A stretch of 64,000 nucleotides of DNA, taken from contig NZ_CP039268.1 of the NCBI RefSeq assembly GCF_009664085.1, positions 2,709,001-2,773,000 of the forward strand, given 5' to 3'. The stretch is from Thermochromatium tepidum ATCC 43061. GTDB lineage: Bacteria > Pseudomonadota > Gammaproteobacteria > Chromatiales > Chromatiaceae. Position 1 is the stretch's first letter. The number at the start of each line of letters is the position of its first letter. The position numbers and the translations under genes are program-made. Shown here piece after piece: positions 1 through 9,369 of this stretch. The notes under the pieces are model-generated. The model was not told the DNA's origin. It worked only from the letters and a program-made list of their open reading frames with translations, and did not search any database.

Positions 1-203
1 TGTTGTAGATCTGGAGCATCGCGGCGATTTCGGGATGGCGGGATTTGAAATAAACGACAGCAGATTTACATGTTAACAAAGGCGCGGGCTTGGTAGGCGA
101 TCCATCTGCGCCCAAACCGGTCCGCCAGACGCGATCGGTCAGGCAACTCCACGACGATTGCACTAAGATATCTCGCCTGTCATCGTAATAGCCGCCAGAG
201 ACC

Positions 204-2108
204 ATGCCACATCGCACCCTGACCGATTCCGGCGTCGGCTCACCCCGACGTCCGCTCTTGGACTCGATCGACAGCCCAGTCGACCTGCGCGCCCTGTCCG
301 AGGACCAGCTGCCCGAACTCGCCAGCGAGCTGCGTTCCTTTTTGATCGAATGCGTCTCCAAGACCGGCGGACACCTCGCGGCCGGGCTCGGTGTGGTGGA
401 GCTGACGATCGGATTGCACTATGTCTTCAACACCCCGCACGACCGGCTGGTGTGGGACGTCGGCCATCAGGCCTATCCGCACAAGATCCTCACCGGACGG
501 CGCGCTCGCATGTGCACCCTGCGCCAGAAGGGCGGACTCTCGGGCTTCCCCAAGCGCAGCGAGAGCGAGTACGACGCCTTCGGTGTCGGACACTCCAGCA
601 CCTCGATCGGTGCCGCGCTCGGGATGGCGCTCGCGGCCAAGCAAAAAGGCGAACGGCGCGCCGTGGTCGCCATCATCGGTGACGGGGCGCTGGGTGCCGG
701 CATGGCCTTCGAGGCGCTCAATCACGCCGGTTCGATGGACATCGACCTGGTGGTGATCCTCAATGACAACAAGATGTCGATCTCGCCACCGGTGGGGGCG
801 ATCAGCAACCATCTGGCACGCCTGCTCTCGGGCAAGCTCTACACCAGTGTGCGCGAGGGCAGCAAACAGGCACTCGCCGGGATGCCGCAGCTGCGCCAGT
901 TGGTTGGGCGCTGGGAGGAACACATGAAGGGGATGCTGATGCCCAGCACCCTCTTCGAAGAGCTGGGATTCAATTACATCGGCCCGGTCGATGGGCACGA
1001 CCTGGATGGACTGCTGCGCACCCTGCGCAACATCCGCGACATGCCGGGACAGCGGCTGTTGCACGTCGTCACCAAGAAGGGACGCGGCTTCGAGCCGGCC
1101 GAGGGTCAGCCGGTGATCTATCACGGCGTCGCCCCCTTTGATCATAAGACCGGACAGATCCTCAGTTCCAAGGGTGCGGGACCGACCTATACCCAGATCT
1201 TCGGTGGCTGGCTGCACGACACGGCTGCATCCGATCCGCGTCTGGTCGGCATCACCCCCGCCATGTGCGAAGGCTCGGGTCTGACGGCCTTCTCCAAGCG
1301 CTTCCCCGAGCGCTATTTCGACGTCGGTATTGCCGAGCAGCACGCCGTCACCCTGGCGGCAGGCCTGGCCTGCGAGGGACTCAAGCCCGTGGTCGCCATC
1401 TATTCGAGCTTTCTGCAACGCGCCTATGACCAGCTCGTGCATGACGTGGCGCTCCAGAACCTGGATGTGACCTTCGCTGTCGATCGCGCTGGACTGGTCG
1501 GGCCGGACGGTGCCACCCATGCCGGCAGCTTCGATCTGAGCTTCTGCCGTCCGATCCCGAACCTGGTGATCCTGGCGCCCTCCAACGAGAACGAATGCCG
1601 ACGGATGCTCAAGACGGCCTATGAATATCCGGGACCGGCGCTGGTGCGTTATCCGCGCGGCACCGGTCCGGGGGTGGCCATCGACCCCCAGGCCCCGGCG
1701 CTGCCGATCGGCAAGGGCAAGATCCTGCGCGAGGGATCGCGGCTGGCGCTGCTCGCCTTTGGCCCCCTGGTCCAGGCCGCGCTGGAGGCCGCCGCGGTCT
1801 TCGATGCCACGGTCGCCGACATGCGCTTCGTCAAGCCGCTCGATGAGGCCCTGATCCTGGATCTGGCCGCCCGTCACGAGCTCCTGGTGACCCTAGAGGA
1901 AAACGCGATCGCCGGCGGGGCGGGTAGTGGCGTGGCCGAATTGCTGTCGGCACACGGGGTGGTCAAGCGCTGTCTGCATCTGGGGCTCCCCGATCGCTAT
2001 GTCGATCAGGCCGAGCACCACGAACAGCTCGCCGAGGTCGGGTTGGATACGCCGGGCATCATCGCCAGCCTGGGCGCCGAGCTCGCACGGCACGAACAGG
2101 GGGACTGA
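204..2108 (+). CDS. dxs: 1-deoxy-D-xylulose-5-phosphate synthase
   Basis: Thiamine-diphosphate enzyme that condenses pyruvate with glyceraldehyde 3-phosphate to 1-deoxyxylulose 5-phosphate, the first step of the MEP isoprenoid pathway; cytosolic. The protein is 634 residues, close to the usual 620-640. The TPP/Mg site is seen as [18 protein letters not shown] (from about residue 159) followed by LNDNKMSIS (Asn188). The transketolase pyrimidine domain follows with the [16 protein letters not shown] motif, and the C-terminal transketolase domain is complete. The chosen ATG gives an N-terminus slightly longer than some homologues, so the exact start is not certain. gloB begins four bases after the stop, so the two are probably co-transcribed. 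Confidence 0.96.
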   Translation: MPHRTLTDSGVGSPRRPLLDSIDSPVDLRALSEDQLPELASELRSFLIECVSKTGGHLAAGLGVVELTIGLHYVFNTPHDRLVWDVGHQAYPHKILTGRRARMCTLRQKGGLSGFPKRSESEYDAFGVGHSSTSIGAALGMALAAKQKGERRAVVAIIGDGALGAGMAFEALNHAGSMDIDLVVILNDNKMSISPPVGAISNHLARLLSGKLYTSVREGSKQALAGMPQLRQLVGRWEEHMKGMLMPSTLFEELGFNYIGPVDGHDLDGLLRTLRNIRDMPGQRLLHVVTKKGRGFEPAEGQPVIYHGVAPFDHKTGQILSSKGAGPTYTQIFGGWLHDTAASDPRLVGITPAMCEGSGLTAFSKRFPERYFDVGIAEQHAVTLAAGLACEGLKPVVAIYSSFLQRAYDQLVHDVALQNLDVTFAVDRAGLVGPDGATHAGSFDLSFCRPIPNLVILAPSNENECRRMLKTAYEYPGPALVRYPRGTGPGVAIDPQAPALPIGKGKILREGSRLALLAFGPLVQAALEAAAVFDATVADMRFVKPLDEALILDLAARHELLVTLEENAIAGGAGSGVAELLSAHGVVKRCLHLGLPDRYVDQAEHHEQLAEVGLDTPGIIASLGAELARHEQGD

Positions 2109-2112
2109 GACC

Positions 2113-2889
2113 ATGCTCGAGGTCCAACCGATCCCGGCCTTCGAGGACAACTACATCTGGCTCCTGACCGAAGGGACAGGAAAGGCCGTCGTGGTCGATC
2201 CGGGCGATGCCGAGCCGGTGCTGAAACGATTGAGCGACGAACGGCTGACCCTGACTGCGGTACTGATCACGCATCATCACTATGATCACATCGGCGGGCT
2301 GGAGGACCTGCTCGCCGCCTTCCCTGAACTGGAGGTCAATGGCCCGGACGACGATCGCATCCGCGCCCTCACCCGGCCTCGGCGCGAGGGCGAGACCTTC
2401 GCCCCGGCGGGGCTCGATACGGTGTTCCAGGTGCTGGAGGTCCCGGGCCACACCGCGAGCCACATCGCCTATCTCGGCGCTGGACGGCTGTTCTGCGGCG
2501 ACACCCTGTTCGGAGCCGGTTGTGGACGGGTCTTCGACGGCAGCTTCGAGCAGCTCGCCCGCTCGCTAGAACGGATCGCCGCCCTGCCAGATGAGACGCT
2601 CTGCCATTGTGCGCACGAATACACCCAGTCCAATCTCGGGTTTGCCACCTGGGTTGAACCCAACAGCCCGGCTCTAGTCGAGCGCGTGCGCCAGGTTCAA
2701 TTCCTGCGCTCCAGTGGCCAACCGACCGTCCCCTCGCGTCTGGATCTGGAACGCGCCACCAACCCCTTTCTGCGCACCCGCGAACCCAGCGTCATCGCCG
2801 CCGCCGAGCGCCAGGTTGGACGCCGGCTGACCACGAGCGCCGAGGTGTTCACCGCCCTCAGACGCTGGAAGGACGAGCACTACGACTGA
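2113..2889 (+). CDS. gloB: hydroxyacylglutathione hydrolase (glyoxalase II)
   Basis: Hydrolyses S-lactoylglutathione to D-lactate and glutathione, the second step of methylglyoxal detoxification. The protein is 258 residues, the normal size. The metallo-beta-lactamase metal motif THHHYDH is at residues 53-59, with further ligands in VPGHTASHIAY and in the FCGDTLFGAGCGR segment. The C-terminal glyoxalase II domain ends RRWKDEHYD. The ATG at 2113 is preferred over upstream in-frame starts because it gives the family-typical N-terminus MLEVQPIPAFEDNYIW and because upstream codons lie inside dxs. It follows dxs by four bases. Confidence 0.95.
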   Translation: MLEVQPIPAFEDNYIWLLTEGTGKAVVVDPGDAEPVLKRLSDERLTLTAVLITHHHYDHIGGLEDLLAAFPELEVNGPDDDRIRALTRPRREGETFAPAGLDTVFQVLEVPGHTASHIAYLGAGRLFCGDTLFGAGCGRVFDGSFEQLARSLERIAALPDETLCHCAHEYTQSNLGFATWVEPNSPALVERVRQVQFLRSSGQPTVPSRLDLERATNPFLRTREPSVIAAAERQVGRRLTTSAEVFTALRRWKDEHYD

Positions 2890-3171
2890 GACGTCCGCCC
2901 CGCGGCGATCAGGGGCTCGATCTACGGCGAACCAAGTGCGATTGGGCGGCCCTGCCAGACGGAATCCCAAGGGACCTCCACCTAAGGCGTCGATCCATTG
3001 ACGCTCTCCACGCCCCTCGGCGCCCGACGCCGGGCATGACGGCCCGGCAACCTCTGCCGGGCCTGGACCAGGCACCCGGCGTCATAGAATTGGCTCGAAT
3101 TATGCTTTTGAGATCTCAAAGACGCTGCGGCTGACCGCCGGCGCGCCACCACCACTCAATCGAGGTTCATC

Positions 3172-4275
3172 ATGTTCGAGTCGATCGCCGATGTCGTCGT
3201 CCTGATCCTGGAGCATCTGGATTCGAACCTGGTCACGGGTCTGTTCGTGCTGCTCATGGTCATGCTCTTCTCACTCGCCCTCGCCGCCACCCTGACCCGA
3301 CGCGCGGCGGCCTTCCATCAAGCGACCCCGACGTTGCTGACCACACTCGGCATCCTGGGGACCTTTCTCGGCATCGCCATCGGGTTGCTGGACTTCGACG
3401 CCAGCCGGATCGAAGACAGCATCCCGCTCCTGCTGGAGGGGCTAAGGCTTGCCTTCATTACCAGTATCGTCGGTATCCTGCTTGCGACCGCACTGCGCCT
3501 GACGCAGGTGCTCAAGCGTGACGCCGCCGCAACCACCAGTGGACGTGCGAACGCAGCGACGCTCGATGCCAGCGACCCGATGGCCCTGTTCAGGCTCCAG
3601 ATCCAGCTCGCCGACGCCCAGCTTACCACCACCCGTCAGCTTGGCGAACAGCTTGCGCGGATGGACCTGCACCTGATCCAGACCCTGGAGCGGCAACACG
3701 AGGCGCAACTGGCTGCGTTCCGGGACTTCGCCGACCAACTGAGCGAACTGGGTTCGCGCCAGCTCATAGCCGCGCTCGCCTCTGTCATCCAGGACTTCAA
3801 CAACCAACTCGCCGCCCAGTTCGGCGAGAACTTCAGTCATCTCGACGCCTCGATCGGCAAGCTGTTGGAGTGGCAGGCGCAGTACCGCGACCACATGGAC
3901 GCCCTGGGGGCACAACTCGAGCTGGCCGTCGCTGGGGTCGAGCGTTCACAGACCAGTCTCCAGACACTCACGCAGCAGGCCAGCCAGATCACGACCCAGG
4001 TCGAGGATCAGCGATCGATCATGCAGGCGCTCAAGCGCGAGACCCTGGAACTGGAGTCGCTGCTCGGCGCTGTGGCCGAATTGCGTGAACGGGCCAAGGA
4101 GGCCTTTCCGGCCATCGATCAGCGGCTAAGGACCATGCTGGAGACCATCGAGGGCGCGGTGCTCTCGGGGCTGGAGGCCCAGCAGCGCATCGGACGGCTT
4201 GGGGGCACGGCCTCGCCGCTGCCCGCCGCGCGCTTCGGCGCCGGCCATCTGGATCTCGCGAGGGCCTCGGCATGA
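3172..4275 (+). CDS. ZorA-like MotA/TolQ/ExbB-family proton-channel protein with long coiled-coil tail
   Basis: Inner-membrane protein of 367 residues. Three hydrophobic segments are visible at about 20-41, 53-74 (TLLTTLGILGTFLGIAIGLL) and 92-112, a MotA/TolQ/ExbB-type core. From about residue 125 the protein becomes a hydrophilic, glutamine-, leucine- and alanine-rich helical tail typical of a long coiled coil. The next gene overlaps by four bases and encodes a single-span OmpA-type partner, so the pair probably forms a peptidoglycan-anchored, ion-driven motor. This arrangement (channel with long intracellular tail plus OmpA partner) matches ZorA/ZorB of the Zorya anti-phage systems, but the tail is shorter than I expect for type I ZorA and no effector gene follows. 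A function outside defence is possible. Confidence 0.72.
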   Translation: MFESIADVVVLILEHLDSNLVTGLFVLLMVMLFSLALAATLTRRAAAFHQATPTLLTTLGILGTFLGIAIGLLDFDASRIEDSIPLLLEGLRLAFITSIVGILLATALRLTQVLKRDAAATTSGRANAATLDASDPMALFRLQIQLADAQLTTTRQLGEQLARMDLHLIQTLERQHEAQLAAFRDFADQLSELGSRQLIAALASVIQDFNNQLAAQFGENFSHLDASIGKLLEWQAQYRDHMDALGAQLELAVAGVERSQTSLQTLTQQASQITTQVEDQRSIMQALKRETLELESLLGAVAELRERAKEAFPAIDQRLRTMLETIEGAVLSGLEAQQRIGRLGGTASPLPAARFGAGHLDLARASA

Positions 4276-5012
4276 AGACGATCCCAAACCCCTGGTCGAA
4301 CGCATTGAGCGCCGCGATTCCAGCGGAGGACGAGGGCCACTGGCTGACGGTCTCGGACCTCATGGCCACCCTGATGATGATCTTTCTGTTCCTGGCCGTG
4401 TTGCACATGGTCCAGGTCGAACGGCTGCATCAGGCCGAGACCGAGGTGCGTGTCACCGCCGCCGAGTCGCGTCAGGCCATCTACTCGGCACTGGAACGTG
4501 AGTTTCGCCACGATCTGCCGCGTTGGAATGCCGAGCTGGTCGAGCGCACCCTGACCCTACGTTTTCGCGAACCAGACATCCTGTTCGATCGCAACTCGGC
4601 GCGCATCAAGCCCGAATTCGAGGCGATCCTGAACGACTTCTTGCCACGCTATGTCGCCCAGCTCGAACCCTTCCGCGACGTCATCCGCGAGATCCGGATC
4701 GAGGGCCACACGTCAAGCGAATGGAAGGCGGGTACCCCGCCGCTGGAGGCCTATTTTCTCAACATGGAACTGAGCCAACAGCGCACCCAGGCCGTGTTGC
4801 GATTCGCCTATGGGATCGACCTGATCAAGGGTAAGGACTGGTTCCGGGAGCGGGTTGCGGCGGTTGGGCTCTCGTCCTCGCGTCCGGTACTGGATGCGTC
4901 TGGGCACGAGGATACCGCTGCCTCGCGCCGGGTCGAGTTCAGTGTCCTGACCAACTTCGAGTCGCGTCTGCTCGAGCCGATTCGGCTGGAATCCGATGCA
5001 TGGCGCCGATAG
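4272..5012 (+). CDS. ZorB-like OmpA/MotB-family peptidoglycan-binding stator partner
   Basis: Protein of 246 residues. A single membrane helix lies at about 28-47 (SDLMATLMMIFLFLAVLHM) and carries Asp29 at its start, the position where MotB-type stators have the proton-binding aspartate. The periplasmic part from about residue 95 shows OmpA-like features: LFDRNSARIKPEF, EGHTSSEW, then LSQQRTQAVLRFAYG and a final ASRRVEFSVL. It should bind peptidoglycan and anchor the channel encoded just upstream, with which it overlaps by four bases. The next gene is convergent and encodes a glycosyltransferase, so no zorC, zorD or zorE homologue is adjacent. The family assignment is firm; the link to Zorya is inference. 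Confidence 0.72.
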   Translation: MKTIPNPWSNALSAAIPAEDEGHWLTVSDLMATLMMIFLFLAVLHMVQVERLHQAETEVRVTAAESRQAIYSALEREFRHDLPRWNAELVERTLTLRFREPDILFDRNSARIKPEFEAILNDFLPRYVAQLEPFRDVIREIRIEGHTSSEWKAGTPPLEAYFLNMELSQQRTQAVLRFAYGIDLIKGKDWFRERVAAVGLSSSRPVLDASGHEDTAASRRVEFSVLTNFESRLLEPIRLESDAWRR

Positions 5013-5027
5013 AGAGGGGTGTGACGA

Positions 5028-6020
5028 TCAAGGACGATCGGACTCGGCCTGTCTCTCCTCGTGCATCCGCTCGACCGTCCCCTTGATCCGGGCGGCGCGA
5101 AAGAGCGCGGCATAGGCGCGATGCAGAAGTTGGATGAAACGCGGGTCGAGTTCCAGATCCTGTTCGAGACGTGCGTTGGCCCAGCGGTCGAGTCCGCGCG
5201 CGCTTGCAAGCAGGCGTTCATAATGAGGTGCGATGCGAGCCCACTCGTCCTCGACCCCATCGACCTGGGTCCAGGCGCGCACCAGTGTGTTCGGGTGGCG
5301 CTGATAGAAGATCCAGTTTGATCGCCCCTGCAGGATACAGCGGCATGCAAAATCATCGACGCTCAGGGTGCGGATCATGGTGCTGATCGCCTGGGCATCG
5401 TAGCGCACGCGCAGGCCGGCCGCGCGCAGCCGAAAGGCGAGTTCGATATCCTCGGCGCCGAAGCGGAACACCGGATCGAACAGACCGTGCTCAAGGAGCA
5501 GGGCGCGCTTGCAGGACGAACGTCCGCCCCAGAAGAATGAAAAATCCAGCTCCTGACCGTCCTTGAGCGCGGGGTAATGAAACAGCTGACAGCCTACGCC
5601 CGTGATATAGCGCATCAGTGGCGAGCGCGCTTGTTCGTATCCCAGACCCGTATAGCCGAGCACCGCGACCTCGGTTTGAGGATAGCGTCGATGGCTCAGC
5701 CAGTGCCGCTCCAGGCCGCGGCTGTCGAGCACGTCGTCATCGTCGAGAAAGACTAAGATCGGCGCACGCGCCAGGCAGACGCCATGGTTCTTGGCCGCCG
5801 CCAGGCCCGAGTTCGGCTGGCGGACGTAACGGAGATCGAGCAGTGGTGCGAAGGTCGCGGCGACCTGAGCGGTGTCGTCGCTCGATCCGTCGTCGATGAG
5901 CACGACCTCGAACTGTTCCGGGCCGAGCGTCTGGGCACAGAGCGCGCCGAGCGCCCGCGCCAGCAGAGGCGCGCGATTGTAGGTGCAGAGGATGGCGCTG
6001 ATCAGGGGAGTCCGGCTCAT
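5028..6020 (-). CDS. family 2 glycosyltransferase
   Basis: Protein of 330 residues with a GT-A fold. The N-terminal LISAILCTYNRAPLLARAL and VVLIDDGSSDDT are the family 2 nucleotide-sugar motifs, FLDDDDVLDSRGLE carries the DXD metal site, and FGAEDIELAFRLRAAG is the usual acceptor-side acidic motif. It is expected to transfer an activated sugar to a cell-surface glycan or glycoprotein; donor and acceptor cannot be told. It overlaps the upstream two-domain glycosyltransferase by four bases, which indicates translational coupling within one operon. Confidence 0.85.
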   Translation of the reverse strand: MSRTPLISAILCTYNRAPLLARALGALCAQTLGPEQFEVVLIDDGSSDDTAQVAATFAPLLDLRYVRQPNSGLAAAKNHGVCLARAPILVFLDDDDVLDSRGLERHWLSHRRYPQTEVAVLGYTGLGYEQARSPLMRYITGVGCQLFHYPALKDGQELDFSFFWGGRSSCKRALLLEHGLFDPVFRFGAEDIELAFRLRAAGLRVRYDAQAISTMIRTLSVDDFACRCILQGRSNWIFYQRHPNTLVRAWTQVDGVEDEWARIAPHYERLLASARGLDRWANARLEQDLELDPRFIQLLHRAYAALFRAARIKGTVERMHEERQAESDRP

Positions 6021-8158
6021 GGGGCGCTCGTGGTCGGACCGGTCAGTGGGTAGGTCAGGTCGGCGATGCAGGCCTCAGACAGGCTCAGATGTGGATGGCG
6101 GGCTAAAAACGCCCGCATGGCGTCCTGGGTCTGGGTGTAGTCGTAGGTGCTGACCGGCTTGCGCAGGGCATGTCGAACCGGCACGGCATCGACGATGCCG
6201 AGCCAAAGGCCCTGGGCCCCAAGGAGGATGGGCCAGACGAAGTCCAGCCCCCAGCCCATGGGCGCCTCCTCGTCGAACGGCAGGAGTGCCGCGAACCCGT
6301 CGCGGCGTAGCGAGAACAGCGGCCCGATCTCGACGAAGCGGGTGCGGCGTGACTCAACGCCCGGGAGCTGATTGACGAATGGATGATCGGTATAGCTGTC
6401 ATGAGTGCGCGCCGGCTGGGCTAAGGTGAAGTCGCGCGCCTCCTGAATGGCGAGAAAGCGATCGACGAAGCCTGGCGGTAGCTCGATGTCGTCGTCAACC
6501 ACCATCAGATAGCGATAGCGCTCGATCTCGATCTCGGCGAGCAGCCGGTTGAGCAGCACGAACTTGGGCAGGCGCTCCGGGCTGTGCAGTCGCGTCAAGG
6601 ACTCCAACTGGGGCGCGGGCGGCTCGTCGCCCTTGGGGCCGACCGATGCCCAATACAGATCGATCTCCCAATCGTGCGAACCGAGCAATTCGCGTGAAAT
6701 CATCGCGGCATGGTTGGCGATCCCCGGCAGATAGACGCCCAGGATCAGGATACGGCGGTCAGTCTCACGAGGCGGCAGGCTCGCCCTCTGCGCCCCCTCC
6801 TCGCGGCTCCAACGTGCGACGGAGCCTGGTTGACCGCCGGTTCCAACACCGGGCACGGAACCTGAGACCGGCTCGGGCGGCGATTCAGTCAGCAGCGCGC
6901 GCAGGCGCTCGGCCACCACGGGCATCGAATAGCGCGCCCGCATCAGCGCCAGACCCGACTCGGAGAGACGCGCCCACAGCGTCTCGTCGCGATAGAGCCG
7001 CGTGACCGCCGCCGCGAAGTCCGCCGGATCTTCGGCGATCAGGGCGTCTTGCTCGTGCGTCAGACCCATTCCTTCGGCACCGATCGACGTCGTGACCACC
7101 GGCAACCCCTGGCTCAGACTCTGGCCGATCTTGCCCTTCATGCCGGCACCATGCCGTAGGGGCGCGACGAAGACCCGCGCTTGGTCAAAGTAGGGCTCGA
7201 CCTGCGCCACATAGCCGACCACCTCGATGGCGGGTGAGGCCAGTCGGCGGATCGACTCGGGCATCTGGCTGCCGACGATGCGCAGTCGCACCTCAGGCAA
7301 CTCGGCGCGCACCAGCGGCAGGATCTCGGCAGCGAAATAAAGCATGGCATCGACATTGGGTTCGTGCTGAAAGCCGCCGATGAAGAACAAATCACGCCGT
7401 CCATTCAGGGGCGCGGCCCGGTCGACGACCGGATGGACGTTTGGCAATACGTGCACGTCGAGCCTCGGATCTTCCTGGAGCAGACGCGCGCGCTCGTCCT
7501 CGGTGATGGCGACGACGCGATCGGCCGCGCGCGCATTGGCCAGTTCGAGCCGGCGATACCGATGCGCGCGTTCCAACAGCTCGGTTGGATCGGCGGCGAA
7601 GGCGGCGCCGCGTTCAAACCGCACCCAGTGCAGATCGACCGTGTCATAGATGACCATCGCCTGGGGGGCATACGCCCGCACCGGCGCCAGATAGACCTCG
7701 GCGAACTCAGGACGCGAGATCCAGACCTGCTTGTACCGATGCCCCTGGGCGACCAGATGCTCGAGCGCCGCCGTCGGACCGATCAGGGTTCGAATGCCGC
7801 GTGCGCGCAGCGCCTCGGCATAGTCCGGGCGCTCGGCCTCGCAATCGCCGATGAAGTCGACCGCCACGCCCGACTCCAGCAACAGATCCAGAATCAGGCG
7901 CAGACGATAGGACCCGGAGTCGAGATCGGGCGTCGGCGGTTTCCAGTCGATGACGAGCAGCCGGTCGGCCGGCTCATCGAGCGGCGGCAGCAGGACGCGC
8001 CAGTCACCGTCCCAGGCCGGTACATCGAGCACGGCCATCCGACGCGACCCGAGAGCCGCGAGCGGTCCTTGCAATAGCCAGTGTTTGATGCGCCGACGCC
8101 AGTGGATATCGATGGGCAGGGCGCGCCAGAGCTGACGCAACAGATCGATCGGACTCAT
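6017..8158 (-). CDS. two-domain glycosyltransferase (GT4-like followed by GT2-like)
   Basis: Protein of 713 residues. The first about 430 residues look like a GT-B, family 4 type enzyme: YDTVDLHWVRFER, RRDLFFIGGFQHEPNVDAM and PLRHGAGMKGKIGQSLSQG followed by LPVVTTSIGAEGM. After a low-complexity linker near residue 440, the last about 250 residues form a GT-A-like domain with YLMVVDDDIELPPGFVDRF as its DXD region and PMGWGLDFVWP further on. The protein may add two sugars in sequence. Its GT4 half is clearly related to the GT4 half of the protein at 10029-12065, where the domain order is reversed. No membrane segment is evident. Substrates are unknown. Confidence 0.8.
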   Translation of the reverse strand: MSPIDLLRQLWRALPIDIHWRRRIKHWLLQGPLAALGSRRMAVLDVPAWDGDWRVLLPPLDEPADRLLVIDWKPPTPDLDSGSYRLRLILDLLLESGVAVDFIGDCEAERPDYAEALRARGIRTLIGPTAALEHLVAQGHRYKQVWISRPEFAEVYLAPVRAYAPQAMVIYDTVDLHWVRFERGAAFAADPTELLERAHRYRRLELANARAADRVVAITEDERARLLQEDPRLDVHVLPNVHPVVDRAAPLNGRRDLFFIGGFQHEPNVDAMLYFAAEILPLVRAELPEVRLRIVGSQMPESIRRLASPAIEVVGYVAQVEPYFDQARVFVAPLRHGAGMKGKIGQSLSQGLPVVTTSIGAEGMGLTHEQDALIAEDPADFAAAVTRLYRDETLWARLSESGLALMRARYSMPVVAERLRALLTESPPEPVSGSVPGVGTGGQPGSVARWSREEGAQRASLPPRETDRRILILGVYLPGIANHAAMISRELLGSHDWEIDLYWASVGPKGDEPPAPQLESLTRLHSPERLPKFVLLNRLLAEIEIERYRYLMVVDDDIELPPGFVDRFLAIQEARDFTLAQPARTHDSYTDHPFVNQLPGVESRRTRFVEIGPLFSLRRDGFAALLPFDEEAPMGWGLDFVWPILLGAQGLWLGIVDAVPVRHALRKPVSTYDYTQTQDAMRAFLARHPHLSLSEACIADLTYPLTGPTTSAP

Positions 8159-8391
8159 GTCGCGTCGGACAATCGCACAGCTTTGAAAGACATGGAGAGA
8201 CTCTTAAATACGCATCTGATCGTCGAAACAGGCCTGCCAATGGTGGTGTGAAGTCTGCCTAGAATCGCAACGAAACGCCAGTGATGACGCAGCGCGTGCA
8301 TCGATCCGCCGCTCAGGGGGCGTCACAAAGGGGCTAACCCTCGCTTGCGTGATGGCGTACACTGGCCCTTTGTCTGGCAGGGAGACTCTTC

Positions 8392-9270
8392 ATGTGCAAT
8401 ACCTGTGGCTGCAACATCACTTCCAGTAACGAACATCTGATCCAGGGCGACGGGCGTCACGCCCACACCGCCGACGGTAAGTCCGCCGTCGCAGTGCTCC
8501 AGGGTCTGCTCTCAGAGAACGATCATCAGGCCGCTCACAATCGCGAACATCTGGATCATCACGGTGTGCTGGCGGTGAATCTCATGTCCTCGCCCGGCGC
8601 CGGCAAGACCAGTCTGCTGGAGGCGACCATTGAGGCGCTCGGCCAGGAGCTGCGCGTGGCGGTCATCGAGGGCGATCTTGCAACCGAGAACGACGCCGCG
8701 CGCATCCGTGCCAAGGGCGTTTTGGCGATTCAGATCACCACCGGCAGCGCCTGCCATCTCGATGCCCACATGATCCACGAGGCACTCCACCGACTGGATC
8801 TTGACGGTATCGACTTGCTTTTCATCGAGAACGTCGGCAATTTGGTGTGCCCGGCCAGCTTCGATCTGGGTCAGCACCTGAACGTCATTCTGCTGTCGGT
8901 CCCCGAAGGCGACGACAAACCGGCGAAGTATCCGGTCATGTTCCGTGCGGCCGACCTGGTGCTCTGCTCCAAGTCCGATCTACTTCCGTTGATGCCTGAG
9001 TTCGATCCAAAACGCGCCGAGCATCATCTGCGCGCGCTTGCCAGCACGGCGCCTTTCGCGTGCGTCTCAGTGCGCTCGCGCGCGCACCTGGAACCCTGGT
9101 TACACTGGCTACGCGACGAATGGCGGGTCCAAGGCGCGCGGCTAGAAACCCAGGGCGCGATCCGTCCGGGTCGGCGGCACGAGGGCGAACACCGCTCGGA
9201 TCCGACAGGCACCTCCGTCCCCAGATACCAGGATCATCACCACCATGAGCCATCACCCACACACGGCTGA
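8392..9270 (+). CDS. hypB: hydrogenase nickel incorporation GTPase HypB
   Basis: GTPase that delivers nickel to the [NiFe]-hydrogenase large subunit during maturation. The protein has 292 residues. The N-terminal MCNTCGCN is the high-affinity metal motif, the P-loop MSSPGAGKTSLLE lies at about 65-77, and the switch and recognition motifs EGDLATENDAARI, ENVGNLVCPASFDLG and CSKSDLLPL follow. Unlike many HypB proteins, where the histidine-rich nickel store lies near the N-terminus, the densest His run here (YQDHHHHEPSPTHG) is at the C-terminus after a long arginine- and glycine-rich extension. No other hyp or hydrogenase gene is in the window, so it is separated from its usual partners or belongs to a dispersed set. 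Confidence 0.92.
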   Translation: MCNTCGCNITSSNEHLIQGDGRHAHTADGKSAVAVLQGLLSENDHQAAHNREHLDHHGVLAVNLMSSPGAGKTSLLEATIEALGQELRVAVIEGDLATENDAARIRAKGVLAIQITTGSACHLDAHMIHEALHRLDLDGIDLLFIENVGNLVCPASFDLGQHLNVILLSVPEGDDKPAKYPVMFRAADLVLCSKSDLLPLMPEFDPKRAEHHLRALASTAPFACVSVRSRAHLEPWLHWLRDEWRVQGARLETQGAIRPGRRHEGEHRSDPTGTSVPRYQDHHHHEPSPTHG

Positions 9271-9369
9271 TCGGCTTATCCAATCACGGATGTCAGACGA
9301 GCGGCGCCTATCGCCGAGGTATCGCGTCAGGATGACCGAAAAAACCATAAAGCCCGATCTGGAGGATTC

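Noticed and set aside
240-1877. Long minus-strand open frame (545 codons) opposite dxs
   Set aside because: Mirror of the strongly conserved dxs gene in GC-rich DNA; the translation has no family features.
3172-5012. Complete Zorya defence system
   Set aside because: Only ZorA/ZorB-like genes are present; both neighbours are unrelated (gloB upstream, a convergent glycosyltransferase downstream).
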